The notes beneath the pieces were generated by a model that saw only the letters and a list, made by a program, of their open reading frames with translations, did not search any database and was not told the origin of the DNA. DNA of 64,000 nt, taken from assembly GCA_017562135.1 (NCBI GenBank), contig QEYB01000713.1, positions 496,001-560,000 of the forward strand, written 5' to 3'. This stretch comes from Dipylidium caninum. Its lineage: Eukaryota > Platyhelminthes > Cestoda > Cyclophyllidea > Dipylidiidae. The position numbers were made by a program, and so were the translations under genes. The first letter of the stretch is position 1; each line of letters begins with the position of its first letter. Below are positions 34,543 to 47,200 of the stretch, in pieces.

Positions 34543-37100
34543 CTAAAATTGAGGAATAAACGTGTGTAACCAAGTAAAGGATGCAAAGGGTAATTGATAG
34601 TCCGGAGAAAGGATAAAGTGAGGTAATATGGTATGATTAGTTTAGTAACGTATACAGCACTGTGATAATAGTGGTTTTCCAATTAATTGTGCAACAATGC
34701 AAAAAATGATTGTGCCAATAGTCGTAAATTTGATGGCGAAAGTAAGTATACGAAATGGCTAGTCGGAAGTTTCAATGAATATACCACAACCCATCTTATT
34801 ATAATGATAAGAATCGAAATTTGGCGTCTTTAACAAAGACACAAATTAGATCATAGAAGATTTTAAGCTATTTAGGTGTTCTTTTAAATACGGTATCGGG
34901 CAAAATTAGCAGAGCCTTGATAAAAGACCCAAGAGTACTTGTATTCAAACAAACGATCGACGCTAAAATCTCGTTAAGTGAAACACAGAGGCGGGCCCTC
35001 TGGCCCAAAACCGTACACATGATTTGAATCAAAATGTAAAAAATAACGAGAAACGCATATACACGAATTCATAGAGAACCAACCCTGCGTTACTCCACTC
35101 TTGGGCCGCATATCACATCAAGATAATTGAAATTCATGCCAAATGGGCCGCGCTTCAGCAATCAAATAAAACAATTAGGGCGCGCAATAATAATATGAGA
35201 CCAATCTTCGGAGCAAATGGTGTAAAGAACTCTACATTATTATGGAAGAAATTTTTAAGCCAACAGCGGTTTCGTTTGCCAAGTTTTACATAATTGTCAA
35301 AAATCTAAAACCCGAGACAAGTTTTCAGTTTTATCCGATTTTAGTCAGAAGCAGAAACGCAAGCAAACCTTATTTTTAATATGTATGAATTACAAGGCGC
35401 AATTTATCATAGCTGCATGGTTTACGAATCAGTCTGAAATACTTATGCTCATCTGAATTTAGCTACCTAATTACAGTAGAAATGTTTCATCGACAATTAT
35501 TGGTGTTTGTCCTGGCTACCGCTAGGCCTTGTTTTGTATATACTTCGCAACTTGCAATTGGCGACATATGAGCTGAATTAATTTATCTTGAGTAACATCT
35601 TTAAATAAATTGGGCGGCAACGCCAACTTCGGTAAACACAACGGAATCTGAAAAGATGATAGAATTGCCTAACCTGACTTCCGTATTGTCACTGATGACC
35701 ATTTTAAGTTAACGGTCTTTAACAAAGACCGGGAATTATGATAAATTGTTACTGGACGAATGCAAATAAAGAAGTTTCTATAATCGTTACAATCTTCGTG
35801 TGGGCTCCATTAAAACTTACAAATATGATGCCGTACCCCGAATTTGGTAGCCTTATTCATGGTGATATCGACCTTATTTCCCTGAAGCAACATTAAATCA
35901 AAAGCCTTTTTCCAACACAACGTCACGAATGAAAAATATTAAGACGCGTAACACACCCGCATGGAAATACCGATGAGTGGATGTATATTTTGTGACTTAA
36001 TATGACAGGAAATTGGTACAGTTATATTGGTATGACAGTCTCCAAGAAACTATGTTGTGTAAAGAAAAGTGTTAATTCAGTATAAATTCAAAAGTATGTA
36101 AATGTATGAGACATTTGGGCGTGAATATCCAGATAGTGCCAAAACTACAACACCATTAAAATGGTAAAGTTCGTGTTTCCAATTTTAGTATTGGAAACGC
36201 ACCTTAAATTTTCGTGGATAGCGCCTTCCCAATCTCCATAACATAACGTTTATTTAAGGGATTTTTTCCAACAGGTGAAATGAAACCGTCCTGAATTGAA
36301 AATTTCATTATGTCTGCAAAGCATCGATTAATGCCCTAATTGGCGTCTCGAAAATTTCGCGTAGTAAAATCACATAACACAAAGTTCTTTGGCTCATGGA
36401 AAATGTTTGCAGGCGAATTCGTCTTCTAAATTTTGATTTGTTAATTTTTACGTGCGATGCTTTGTAGTGTTCTCTTACTGAGTCTGAGAAATGAATGGTT
36501 AGATAGCCATCAGGAGGCCGGCCATCGCGGTATTTGCTCGACTTATCCAACGTTTGCCAAACATAGCTACATAGATTTTATGGAGTCGTTTGCGTATTAC
36601 TACCTAGTAAATACGTCTGGAAGCGTACGATCCTGTGTGGTAACACCTATAAATTAGAACCCAATTTATCATTCCGCTATTAATCATTCATTAACTTTTT
36701 ATTCTAAATTTATGTAATTAGACGAACAATTACTAGCTTGGTGGTTTTGGCTTTATCTTGGGTTCGGACAATTTTTGTTATAGTTTTTCCTCAGCAAAGC
36801 GCCCTCTTTAAGGTACCTACGGTTTGCTCCTTCAGCCCGAATTGTTATACTCGCCTGTCGATTCTCCGTGCACGATAATGTTTATTACAATGGATACGCA
36901 GTGACATGTTCCTGTTCGTCCCATTGATTTTATTTTGTTTTTATATCGGATTCATGCTTAGTAGTCTACTAAAGTAATTGTATTAATAATTACACACGTC
37001 TTTAAGGATAAATCTTGATAGACACGCAAAATTCGGGCATTCATACTTGAATAGTGTTAGCCCATCCTCGCTTTTCCCTCCCAAGCTAGTGAACCTTCAG
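34543..37100. other. Divergent interval between KAT6 and SNX14, first exons unresolved
   Basis: Both genes read outward from here, so the interval should contain both promoters and the missing first coding exons. One hint for SNX14 is a hydrophobic plus-strand stretch near 36,907 (MFLFVPLILFCFYIGFMLSS) before a GTAATT donor-like site. It could be one of the N-terminal membrane segments expected for SNX14 but could not be tied in by phase. No CpG-rich or TATA promoter stands out. Confidence 0.4.
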
Positions 37101-38219
37101 TCCACTTGCAATTGTGGCATTTTATCGTAAGTTGTTTATAAAACAACCTATTACTAGGTATTCCCGTTCCTATTTTGATCCGCGTACACCAAAACTACCT
37201 TTGCATGCTAACGAAAACCTCCATAAAGTAATTCTGACTTGATTGTCTATCAGATTTTCCAGATTTTTGAACTTGTCATCGAGCGCTTTATTCTTCGTTG
37301 GTTCTCGTAAGTTATGTGATGCATGCATGAGATTACTGAATTAAAAAATGGATTTACTTAGTACAGTTTATATTCTCTACTTTTACCTGTAGACAACTGA
37401 CTGATGATGAGAAGTTTACTGCCGACATAAAGGCCCAATTGCAACATATGTGTGGAGTTTTTCTCTTAAGGGTGAGAACGGTAATATGCGTCCTTCTCCC
37501 GAACCTTTTATAGGTGGACATTTCAAATCTAATAGAGCATCACCTACTTCCTTGTGTTGTTCACCACGTTGAACACCTTCTCGGCCTTACAAATGGTATG
37601 TCTGCTCTCAAATCGTTCCTATTTTGACACCTAAGATTTTCTTAATATGAATTCCCGAATAATAATCCTTCGTTATAGTTTTTAGTCATTTCGATGGTAA
37701 GCTAGCCACTCAGTCAATTATCTGCCTCACATATTTGTTACATGTCGATTGGGTTAGGTTGCTGTCTGCACAATTGCTTGCTGCGTGTGTCTTCCGCTTA
37801 TTCGGAATATTATTGCTACTATCTTACCTGCCTAATTTTATCCTTCATTTTTGGTTTTTTGAAGCATTCTTCGATTTTGATAACTGTTCCGGTGAAGAAG
37901 ACAAACTCTTCCAAACACCGCCTTCTGATGAAATTGTACTTCAGCGACTTTTTTCTGCTGGCCATCTTCATCCCGCGTTGCAATCACGTCAGGCGGAGTC
38001 TCTCTACTTACAGGGTATCGTTCGACAACTACTGCCTTGCCTTCTCATCCCTCCAGGATTGAAACGGGGGAAGAAAGTCGGAATTACAAAATCCTCGGCA
38101 AGCACTGGAGTCCCTCAATTGATCAGTTTAATCAATCAGGCATTTTCTTCAGCCCAGTTCCACCACCAACTTCCGAAACCGGCTTCCAAGCAACATATTC
38201 ATCTTGTGGATCATCCTGA
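37101..38219 (+). CDS. SNX14: SNX14 exons: pre-PXA segment and first half of PXA
   Basis: Reads STCNCGILSYSRSYFDPR (human has CAVCGKVKCKRHRP at this place), then IFELVIERFILRWFS joined to QLTDDEKFTADIKAQ and VDISNLIEHHLLPCVVHHVE. The large exon at 37,865 gives SAGHLHPALQSRQAESLYLQ followed by GIVRQLLPCLLIPP. These are the PXA helices in the SNX14 order. Introns of 31, 35 and 42 nt separate the small exons. Confidence 0.85.
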
Positions 38220-41200
38220 GTGAGTTTTACGTTTCATGATTACATTACAAACAATCTCCCAGTGACGTTGTCTGTTTATCTCTTACGGAAAGACGCTAAA
38301 AGTGGAGTCAATTTCCTATAATATTTATTGATGACCGCTGCCAAGTTTGGGCCTTTCTCATTATCTCGAATCGATGGTGCGTGTCGGCCCCAAATCACAT
38401 TATCAAATATTTTTATGTAATATGTGTTTTTGTCTTGGCATGTGTTTTCACAGAATCTTGTCACACAGATTAACTGCACATGTACTGATTTTTGAAATAA
38501 TGAGATATAATTGTACTATTTTAACTGGTGTTAAAAGTGAATCCATTGGACCATAAAAGTGGCTTGTATCGTGCCCATTCTGCACTTTGTTAGTCGCCCT
38601 TGGAACACCACAAACGTCACCAAGCTACTCATTCAAACCCATCGTTTACATAAATCGTGAGTCTAAAAAACCAAAAAATGCTGAAGTTCACTAATAGATA
38701 TGTGTGTCTAGATTTTTGCCACAAAGAATTAGAATTTTGACTTGGACTGTCTGATTGGAAATCAACAGTCTATATTTCACCTCTTATACAATTTTTCCTT
38801 CACTTTGGGGACGTGGTGATCATTATAGAAAGTCCATTTTGACATGTCAGAAACAAAAAAAAATTAATTATGAAAAGTAAGAGTTGCAGGCTGACATTAT
38901 TTGATTACTGTCATTAGAAACAACCTGATCCGTTATTTGACGTCTTACGTCAAATAGAACATTCAATCTTTAAGGATGCACTGTTATTTTACTATTCCTT
39001 TAAGATAGGAAGACAAATTTGCACTGTCTGGTTGAAAAAATTTACAACTACGCACGTCTACGCGTTCCTAGCCACAGCACCCTATAATGTGTGCCACAAT
39101 GTCCAATTCATGGAAATTACTTTGTGATTACTTTTTTCCTCCCTTTTTCAACCAGTCCCGACTACACTCAGGTTGGTCAATGCGCGCAGGCTTTTCTCAT
39201 CGAGATTCTCGCTAATCACGTACTCCTACCTGCTCTTGATTCTATTGCTAATCCCGTGAGTCAAACTCTCGTTTAAACCCATTTTTAAAACTCTTTATTC
39301 TACATTCAGATTGTTTTATTTTTGGTCAAGCATATCACGCTCTGTATGCATACTCATAGGCAATCTTGCATCAATTAACACGACAAATTCATTCGTGCGA
39401 GGGAGATATGCTTAAAACTGTCCAATCTTTCCCTCTTGTTTCTGTTAAAAGAGTAACTTAACGTAAGCAAATAGCATTTCCTTTTTCAGGACTCCTTGAA
39501 TACCGTTTTTCTATACCTCATTGACCCTATTGCGGTAGGTTCGTTTCTTTTTAATTTATAAGATATTCAAATCCTTAGAATAGCATTTATACTATCGGGG
39601 GCCCCTAATAAACATCTTTTGTCAATGATTATGCTTAACGAAGCTTGTGCTTTTACGTTCGCACATCCAAAGCCACGATGATTTTTTGTACTGTTTCTGT
39701 CATCCGCAAGTATTTAACTTTCTAATAGGAGTGTTTTAGGACATTTCTGAGGAACTAGTAAAATTACCCACTACACGTGAATGGGTGATGCGGTTCAGAA
39801 TCCATAGAAAAGCCTTTAATTGAGCCAGCCTTTCGTGATGAAGATTTCAACTTATCGTAAGTATTGGGGAGAAAAGTAAAATAAAATGCCGATAGTAAGC
39901 TTCGACAAATATCGCATGCTCATACCAACTCTCAAAGTGTTGCTACCTGATTTCACTGGAAAGTTTATGTAATGATATATGGTAAGATTTCGACTAGGCA
40001 CTGCATTATATTCGATTTATAGATGTGATTATCGGTCGCCATTGCTTCATACTGTAATTTTTAAATTTGTAAAACAGCAAATTCCATGACTCACATTTCA
40101 ATTTATTTGGAACACAGGACGAATGAGTTCTTTTGTTTCAACTGTCTATCCTTTTCCAATTTATTGGTAAGAAAATGTCAGTTATAGTGCCTTTAGGGTA
40201 AACGCCTGGTAGTCTATGGAATAATTTTTTGAAATCTTGAATCCACGAAACGAATTTCCTTTTCAGGATGACACAGATTACCCCCCAAATGCACCCATGG
40301 TCCCTCTCTTGAATTCCTACTTTAATGTGTGGTTAAAAGGCACCATTAAATTGGTAAGTATTGTAAAATCCTCCCAATATCACGTAATAACTTGGTGTAG
40401 TTTGCATTTTCATTTCTATCGTTAACATGGGAGCCTTAATGCGGTGAAAGATATGCCTCCCTATTAGTGTTCACTATTACTTTGCTCAAACACAATTTCC
40501 CATAAACATCGCTGTTTTCACTTACTTGCCAATTTTTTGGCAGTATTAGCTTTTTCTAAGCTCGTTCAAATAAACAAGATAACTTTCCTTGACGCTGTTT
40601 TACTGGGAACGTACCCTTTATACCGAAAATATTCCTAAAGGAAATACTTTACTGGATATACTGAATAAGACAGACCCATTTGCTCCCTTCTATCTGCATT
40701 TTTTTGTCATATTTCTGTTATGCTGCTCAGGCTATTCAGCCCAGTAAACTTTTTAAAAAAGAAGGTATCGGTTCTACAAGCTTTTATCCTAGATAGATCA
40801 AATAGAATTTACGCAAGACGACTTCTTAGGCATTAGTTACGAATGTTGAAAAATACTGAATTGCTATTCTTTAAATTGACTATCATTTGCAAACTGACTT
40901 TTCTCCGAACATCGTACCTAAGTATCCTTTAAATGCTTCATTTCTCTACTACATTTAAAAACCATTCACTTTTAAATCATTTCAGAATAAAAGTAATTAA
41001 TGAGCTTGATAAACCGGAACACAGTAGGGTTTTGTGATGATATGGTTTTCTGAGGCAAGTGTACATCTGCAAATAGATTTACTTCCAAAATGTAATCAAA
41101 GGTTATTGTAGTCTCAATTTCATACCTTCTTGTTCACACTTATCAGCTAGTAATTTTTTCAACAAAAATATCCAGAGAAGCACTGTAAAGCTCTCTGCCA

Positions 41201-44200
41201 TTCCTTGAACAGTATTCTTCTGTATGAGTAACAGTGTGTTGATATCCTGAGTTTTGGCCCTTAATTTATTTTATTTATTACCTTAAACAGGTTGCTAATG
41301 ACAGTTTCAGCCCTTCGTTTGCATTGAGTCGTTCATTTTTTTTCTAGCCCTTGGTTCTTGAGACATTTCTTCATCTTATTGTGCTGTTTTTTAGCCTGCA
41401 AACATGCGTATGGAGGCACTTTTGCAACAGCCAAAGCAGTTGGCTAACTTTGTGCAGTATATGAAATCAGTCAACTGCTCTTCTACCATGACCGTACTCC
41501 TACTTATGTGTATGTTGACGATTAATTTTTAATGCGACATTTTACTAGAGCAACTTTTTTTGCCGCCTGATTAACAGAATAGAATCTTGGGAATTGCCTA
41601 GATTGAGGGTGATATTCGTAGTCGTTGGAGAAATTATCAGAGTAATTCATAATCTCATATCCACTGATTTCTTTTTGATTTGCAGCTCGGAGAGAATTGC
41701 ACATTTCAAACTCATGTGTTTAAAACACTTCCGTGTTTTCTGGACTTTTCGGTTTTATTAATTATAGAGTATTTGTCGGAATATGGGGAAGAGTGTTGAG
41801 GCAACGGCTACTTCCAGATTTTAATATTTCATCAATTCAAGGAATATCTTTTACTGTAGTAACTATTTTACCTGAATTGGTGGCAAACCATATTACCATT
41901 GGAGACTTAATATCAGTCTGAGGTGATGTTGTGAGAACGTAAACGTGGTTGGAATGCCATCGCCTCCTCACTCCTCCTCCTGAAAGGTTTGAGGACTTCC
42001 CGTGTTTGAAAAATCAGAAAAAAGGACAGGTCCCTGCTCAGTTCTTTATGAAACCTGTTTTAATCTCCACACCTGACAAATTTTTGCGGACAATGCAATG
42101 AATTCAAAGCATCAGGAAGAGTTCTTCAATAATAGTATTAATAAAATTTTCGTGTAGACAATTAGGCATCTTATCTCAACACAAGTGATGTGTTTCTTGG
42201 CGATTATATTCTCGTTCTTTGCTAGTCGTATCTAGATATTAGTCGCTCTCCTTAAGAATATTCACCTCATCTAACTCTCTAATGGAAGCCTACATTTGCT
42301 TTAATCATGGAATTTGATTTTATTGCGTTCTGCATGTGTGACGCCAATGTGCACCCTTTAAAATCCTCCATTTCTGGCTTTGTTTGATTGGTCGGGAGTC
42401 ACCTTGTTGAATGAATCATTTGCGTGATTGCCCAGAGTTGAGGAAGCTTAGGCAACGTTCCTGGCATGTCTCAGATATACTCTAATTTCGTTATGAACCA
42501 GTAGAAGCATCAAAAAAGGTAATAATTAGCGTTCAGAAGGAGTGACAAACCTCCCTTTTGACTGAAGCTCTGTGACTTCAGACAGTAAACTGAATAGGTA
42601 AATCACACAATCTAACGTAGGAAAATCGGCTTACCAAGAGAAGTTTGAAACAATACATTCCAAATTGACTAGGCTTCTCTCACCGGGTCACTTGCATTTT
42701 ACCTCATGGGTTTATTCCTAATGAATGTTGGGAAGTACCGAGTTTATTGCGTACACCGCTAAATTGTAACTATTTTTTATGACTTATTTAGGAGAATGAA
42801 GGAAAAAGGGGGTATAAATTACCAAGAGTAATCTAAGTAGGCGTAGTGTGGACGAAGCAGCGATTGATATTGGGAACATCTACACCTTTGAAAACAACAT
42901 TTCTTCATGAAACTTCATGGAGTGCATTTGGCAGCGGAATTGGCTTTCAGTGTGAACATGTAGACAGAACAATTAAGTGTCATATTTTCTTTTATCTGTC
43001 CACCAAACTTACCTTGCTATACGGATTTACTGTGGTTTCTAGATGGGGTTGCCAAGACACCATAAGTTTTAGAAGAAAAGTACATTGGCTACATTTTCCG
43101 AGTGATTAGTAAATTTTGACAAAGTGTGGAGTTTGAAGAGAAGTTTTATAGCATTTTCTGTTTCAGGCTTAACTTTGCTTTCCAGAGAAAATGCCATTGA
43201 CGGTGCAATATGTTATGCACTGATCCTAAATGTTTATTTTATGATGGCCTCTACTGCATAGTACACCAAGAGACGGTAAATTTTTGGATGAGGTTCATGC
43301 TTCTTCGTTTATAATTCTAAATAAATTTGTAGAGGTTAAAATTCACTTAACGCGAATAACATATTACACTAACGACGTTCAGTAAATTATAATGTGTCTT
43401 TTCGTGGATAGGCTTTGGCTTCAATAAGACATGAGGTGTGAAATTTTTGCTTAAACGCGTTAGTGAAGAGTCAGTGGGTTTAATTTTCATGGAGCTTCTT
43501 TTAGTCCTTTCATGCAGAAATACTTGACAACATGTAAATCAGCTTGATTCTAGCGTAGATTTTGCAAAATCGTTAAGTAGATGTTACATGAAGCTTTATA
43601 CTGCCTTTTACTTTCAGTCGAAGTGGTGAGCAAAATTGAGACAGAAAATGTCTCTCCAGAGCTCTGCGAGCGATTGAAAATGCCCTTACACCAACTCCTT
43701 CTTCTTCTCCAAAGTGGTCGAGTAGTAGCTAGTGAAGATTTGGAACAGCATCAGCGGCATAACCAGAGGACCTCCTGTGCCACTGGCGTGTGTACCGATT
43801 GTGGACGGGCGTTGGCACCATTCAGTGCATCGTGCTTGCCACAACTTCTAGGTCTGCCACCTCGTCTTACAACGGTTATTGCGCAGGCCATCGATTCTCC
43901 CACAGGAGGCATCTATGCCGATCCCCTTTGTGTTGCTCGTCTCGTGCATATGCCCGAGTGGACCAGGTGAGTTTTAACCTCTCACCGGCATCAACACTAA
44001 GGTGTTCATTCCAGATAATTAATTTGCGGTTAAAATCACAATTACATCTGGTGGGTTCTTGAGCTCAGTTGGAATTGTTCTCATATTAAGTCAATGAAAT
44101 TTGATTGCAAATATTCTAAAAGCGTTGGTAGGCGAGGCGTTATTCATTTTTATCTGATATCTAAAATTGGTCATTACATCTGGTCATTGTAGTAGCACCA

Positions 44201-47200
44201 TGCTGTTTTTATATTCACCCCTCAGATTAGTACCGCATCAACGAGGAAATTCTTTCCACAGTAGTAACAATAACCCATATTTCTATCTAAACTCCCTTGC
44301 AGATCGCGGCCATATATAAAAATTATATGGTTTTGGCAGAGATACAAAGGTCGGTATTGTTGCGTTTAACTTTGCTTTTGCCGGCTAGTCCATGAACGGA
44401 ACATTAAAGCTTAACAGGCTCTTTTATTTAAATCACTCAGTTACCCATTGCGTTTAATTACTTATGTTTTTTGGTCCAGCTTACAATTTCACTAGCTTAA
44501 AGTGTTTACTGAAACGTGATTGGTTGACCGCAGGCAGTGTAATAAATTGTAGGTAGAGTCGTTATTATTGAAACTTAAAAGTTATTTTAAAGACCGTTTA
44601 ATGTGCGTTAGAATCCTTCCTAAATGTACAAGTTGCGGTGTTGTAAATGTGACTCTCTTGTAGTAATATACGAGTCATGTTTTATTAAAGGGTGGTAGTG
44701 TGTTTTACTATTGGGCATGAGGCAATTTATTGTTCCAATATCGTTAAATGACTTGATTTAGCAAACTACTAATTAAAGGAAATGAAATAAAATGGTTTAT
44801 CTTGAATAGATGTTTCTCTCATATAGAGTACAAAGGTGTATTAAAATTTCAATTGCAAAGAAATATGAGCAAACGATGTTATAATCTCCAAGCCTCAATT
44901 CATGAGTATCCGGGTATCTCTAAGTGAAGCAGATTGGACTCCCACGTGACACGTATGGATGTATGGGAGAAACAATAACGTAGTCTCATAAAATTCCTCT
45001 ATATAAGGGTGAGTGGTGATGACCACACGTGAACAATGAAAGGAGGTGATGAGGTAGGAGAAAATGAGACTCCATGAGTCCAACACTGCTGTTCGTGTTT
45101 ACCATCAGTTAGGCAGTAAGTGAGGGGGAGTGTGATAGCCCAGATCATGCAACCGCCGTGCCTCCTAACCTGCAACGCTCATCGTTGAACACTGGCGATG
45201 AAATCTATTGCCTATCCTCGTACTTTCACCAGAGGCAAATAAGCAGAACGTGGCTTACTTAAGTTAGTCGACAAAATTGCATGCGTTGATGCCGACAATT
45301 CAACAAATTTGTTTGTTATGCGGAGAAGCTATTGCTCCTCTACCTTGATCAAACTGTATGATAAGCGATAGGTTATTAACGTTTCTTGACAATTTAGAGG
45401 ATATGTGTTTAACTTTTAGCAAGCCGTAAATATTTCCTTTGATGGTATTCTACTTATCCATCTATCTCGAGATTCCTCTACTTCCCGTCCCGAAGAAGTT
45501 GCTCTTTGCTGGAAGATTTCACTGTTTCCCTTACATGATTTGTGGGAAAGAGTTGTGGACCGCTTATCTTCTCTTTGACTATTAAGTACAACATACGTTT
45601 TCTTCCCAGTTCTTTTTATCGGAAACATTTCTTGTCCTCTTTCAGATATGCTATTTTTTACACATTTTTACTTCTCTCTTCTTTCGCCCGGGACGTTTCG
45701 AGAATGCATGTTTCCTTGTTAATTCATGGATTATAGTGAACCACAGCTCCAAATGTCAAAATATCTCTTTCTACATCTAAAAAAGTTGATGGCGAAGTAA
45801 TACAATGTGTAGTTTTATTTGCATCTATGCTCTAGCGCCTACAAATCAATGTGTATGATGATGGAGAATATCTATTTACCAGCGTATCTTGAGAGTCCTG
45901 AGTATCTCGGGAGGCTGGGTGAAAATTCTGCATCGCCCAGTGCAAAGTAAGTTACCACAGCCTATGCTATTCAGTCCCACGCCTAATTTTTGCCAGCATT
46001 ACTATCATCCTCCAACTTTCCTTAAACCCTTTGATAACTGAATCTTGTTTACTTGTTGTATAGTCAAATTGAATATTATTGATGTGGAGCCATTTCAACT
46101 TGCACGCCTTCGTACGGAAGCCATTTTTTTGTGTGCTTCAATTATTTGAACCACTTGATTCGCCACTTTACCTAATTTAAGATTACGAGTTGTCGCTTGG
46201 TTCTGCCTTAACATACACTTTAATAGCCACATATCACTTAAATGTTTCCATGATAACTGCGTAACTGTCTCGCAGATTACAGGCTGACACAAGTTGCCGA
46301 CGCTCTTAAGCTTCAACGGTTTGGTGACGATAAAATTAAAATGAGTCATGAAACTCTTGGAGGCCGCCTTACTTTTATTCCTACGTCGATCATATATGCA
46401 GCGGTGATGCTCGTTGCTGCCAAAATACGTTTTCTATTCGCGTGGTAACCAAGGTGCTCCTGAGCACTTGGCAAAACTTGCTGAATGAATAAAAAAGCTG
46501 TGTCATTTGTCTAGACCAAGTAAAGATCTGTTTACTAATGTAAATATCATTTCTGATTTCGTTCTTTAGTCGCCAGGATGCAATAAATTAGATAACTATG
46601 TGAAAATGCCTTTATTTCCGCTCTTTTGGTTGTGTTTTGCGGGGAGATATGTGGAACGATTAGTACCTATGCAAATGTATTTTATTTGTAAGCTTCTACC
46701 ATTGAAAATGCGCGTCATTTTTCTGATTTATTTCAAATTTATGAACCTTTCCTTCTTGTAGTCATCAGTTCTTTCTGTTGGATGATGTCTCCTCGAATTT
46801 TGGCAAGAAAAGCAGTTTGGGTTAGTCGACTCAAACTTTTATCCCTTTTCGAAGAACTGATTTAAATGCGTGCATTATTATTATTATTATATGCGTAGAT
46901 TGGTTCTCTGATCGCAATAACTCAGTTGTTTAAAGAAATTTGGTTTTTATTCGTCTCTTTTCCAGTTTTATTTAGTGTTTTATTGCTCAACGTATTAATG
47001 TGGACTTTAAACCGTTAAATATAAATGAGTCATAAAACAATATTTTAATTAAACCAGAACTTCATTCATCAACTACTATTTCTTTTCGAATGGTCTGTCG
47101 TGCGTAAGTATCAGATATTCATTCAAAATTCTAATCATGCTCCTCCACGAGGATTGTTAGTTTCACAAATCTTACGGTAAAACACAGAGGCACACTTACT

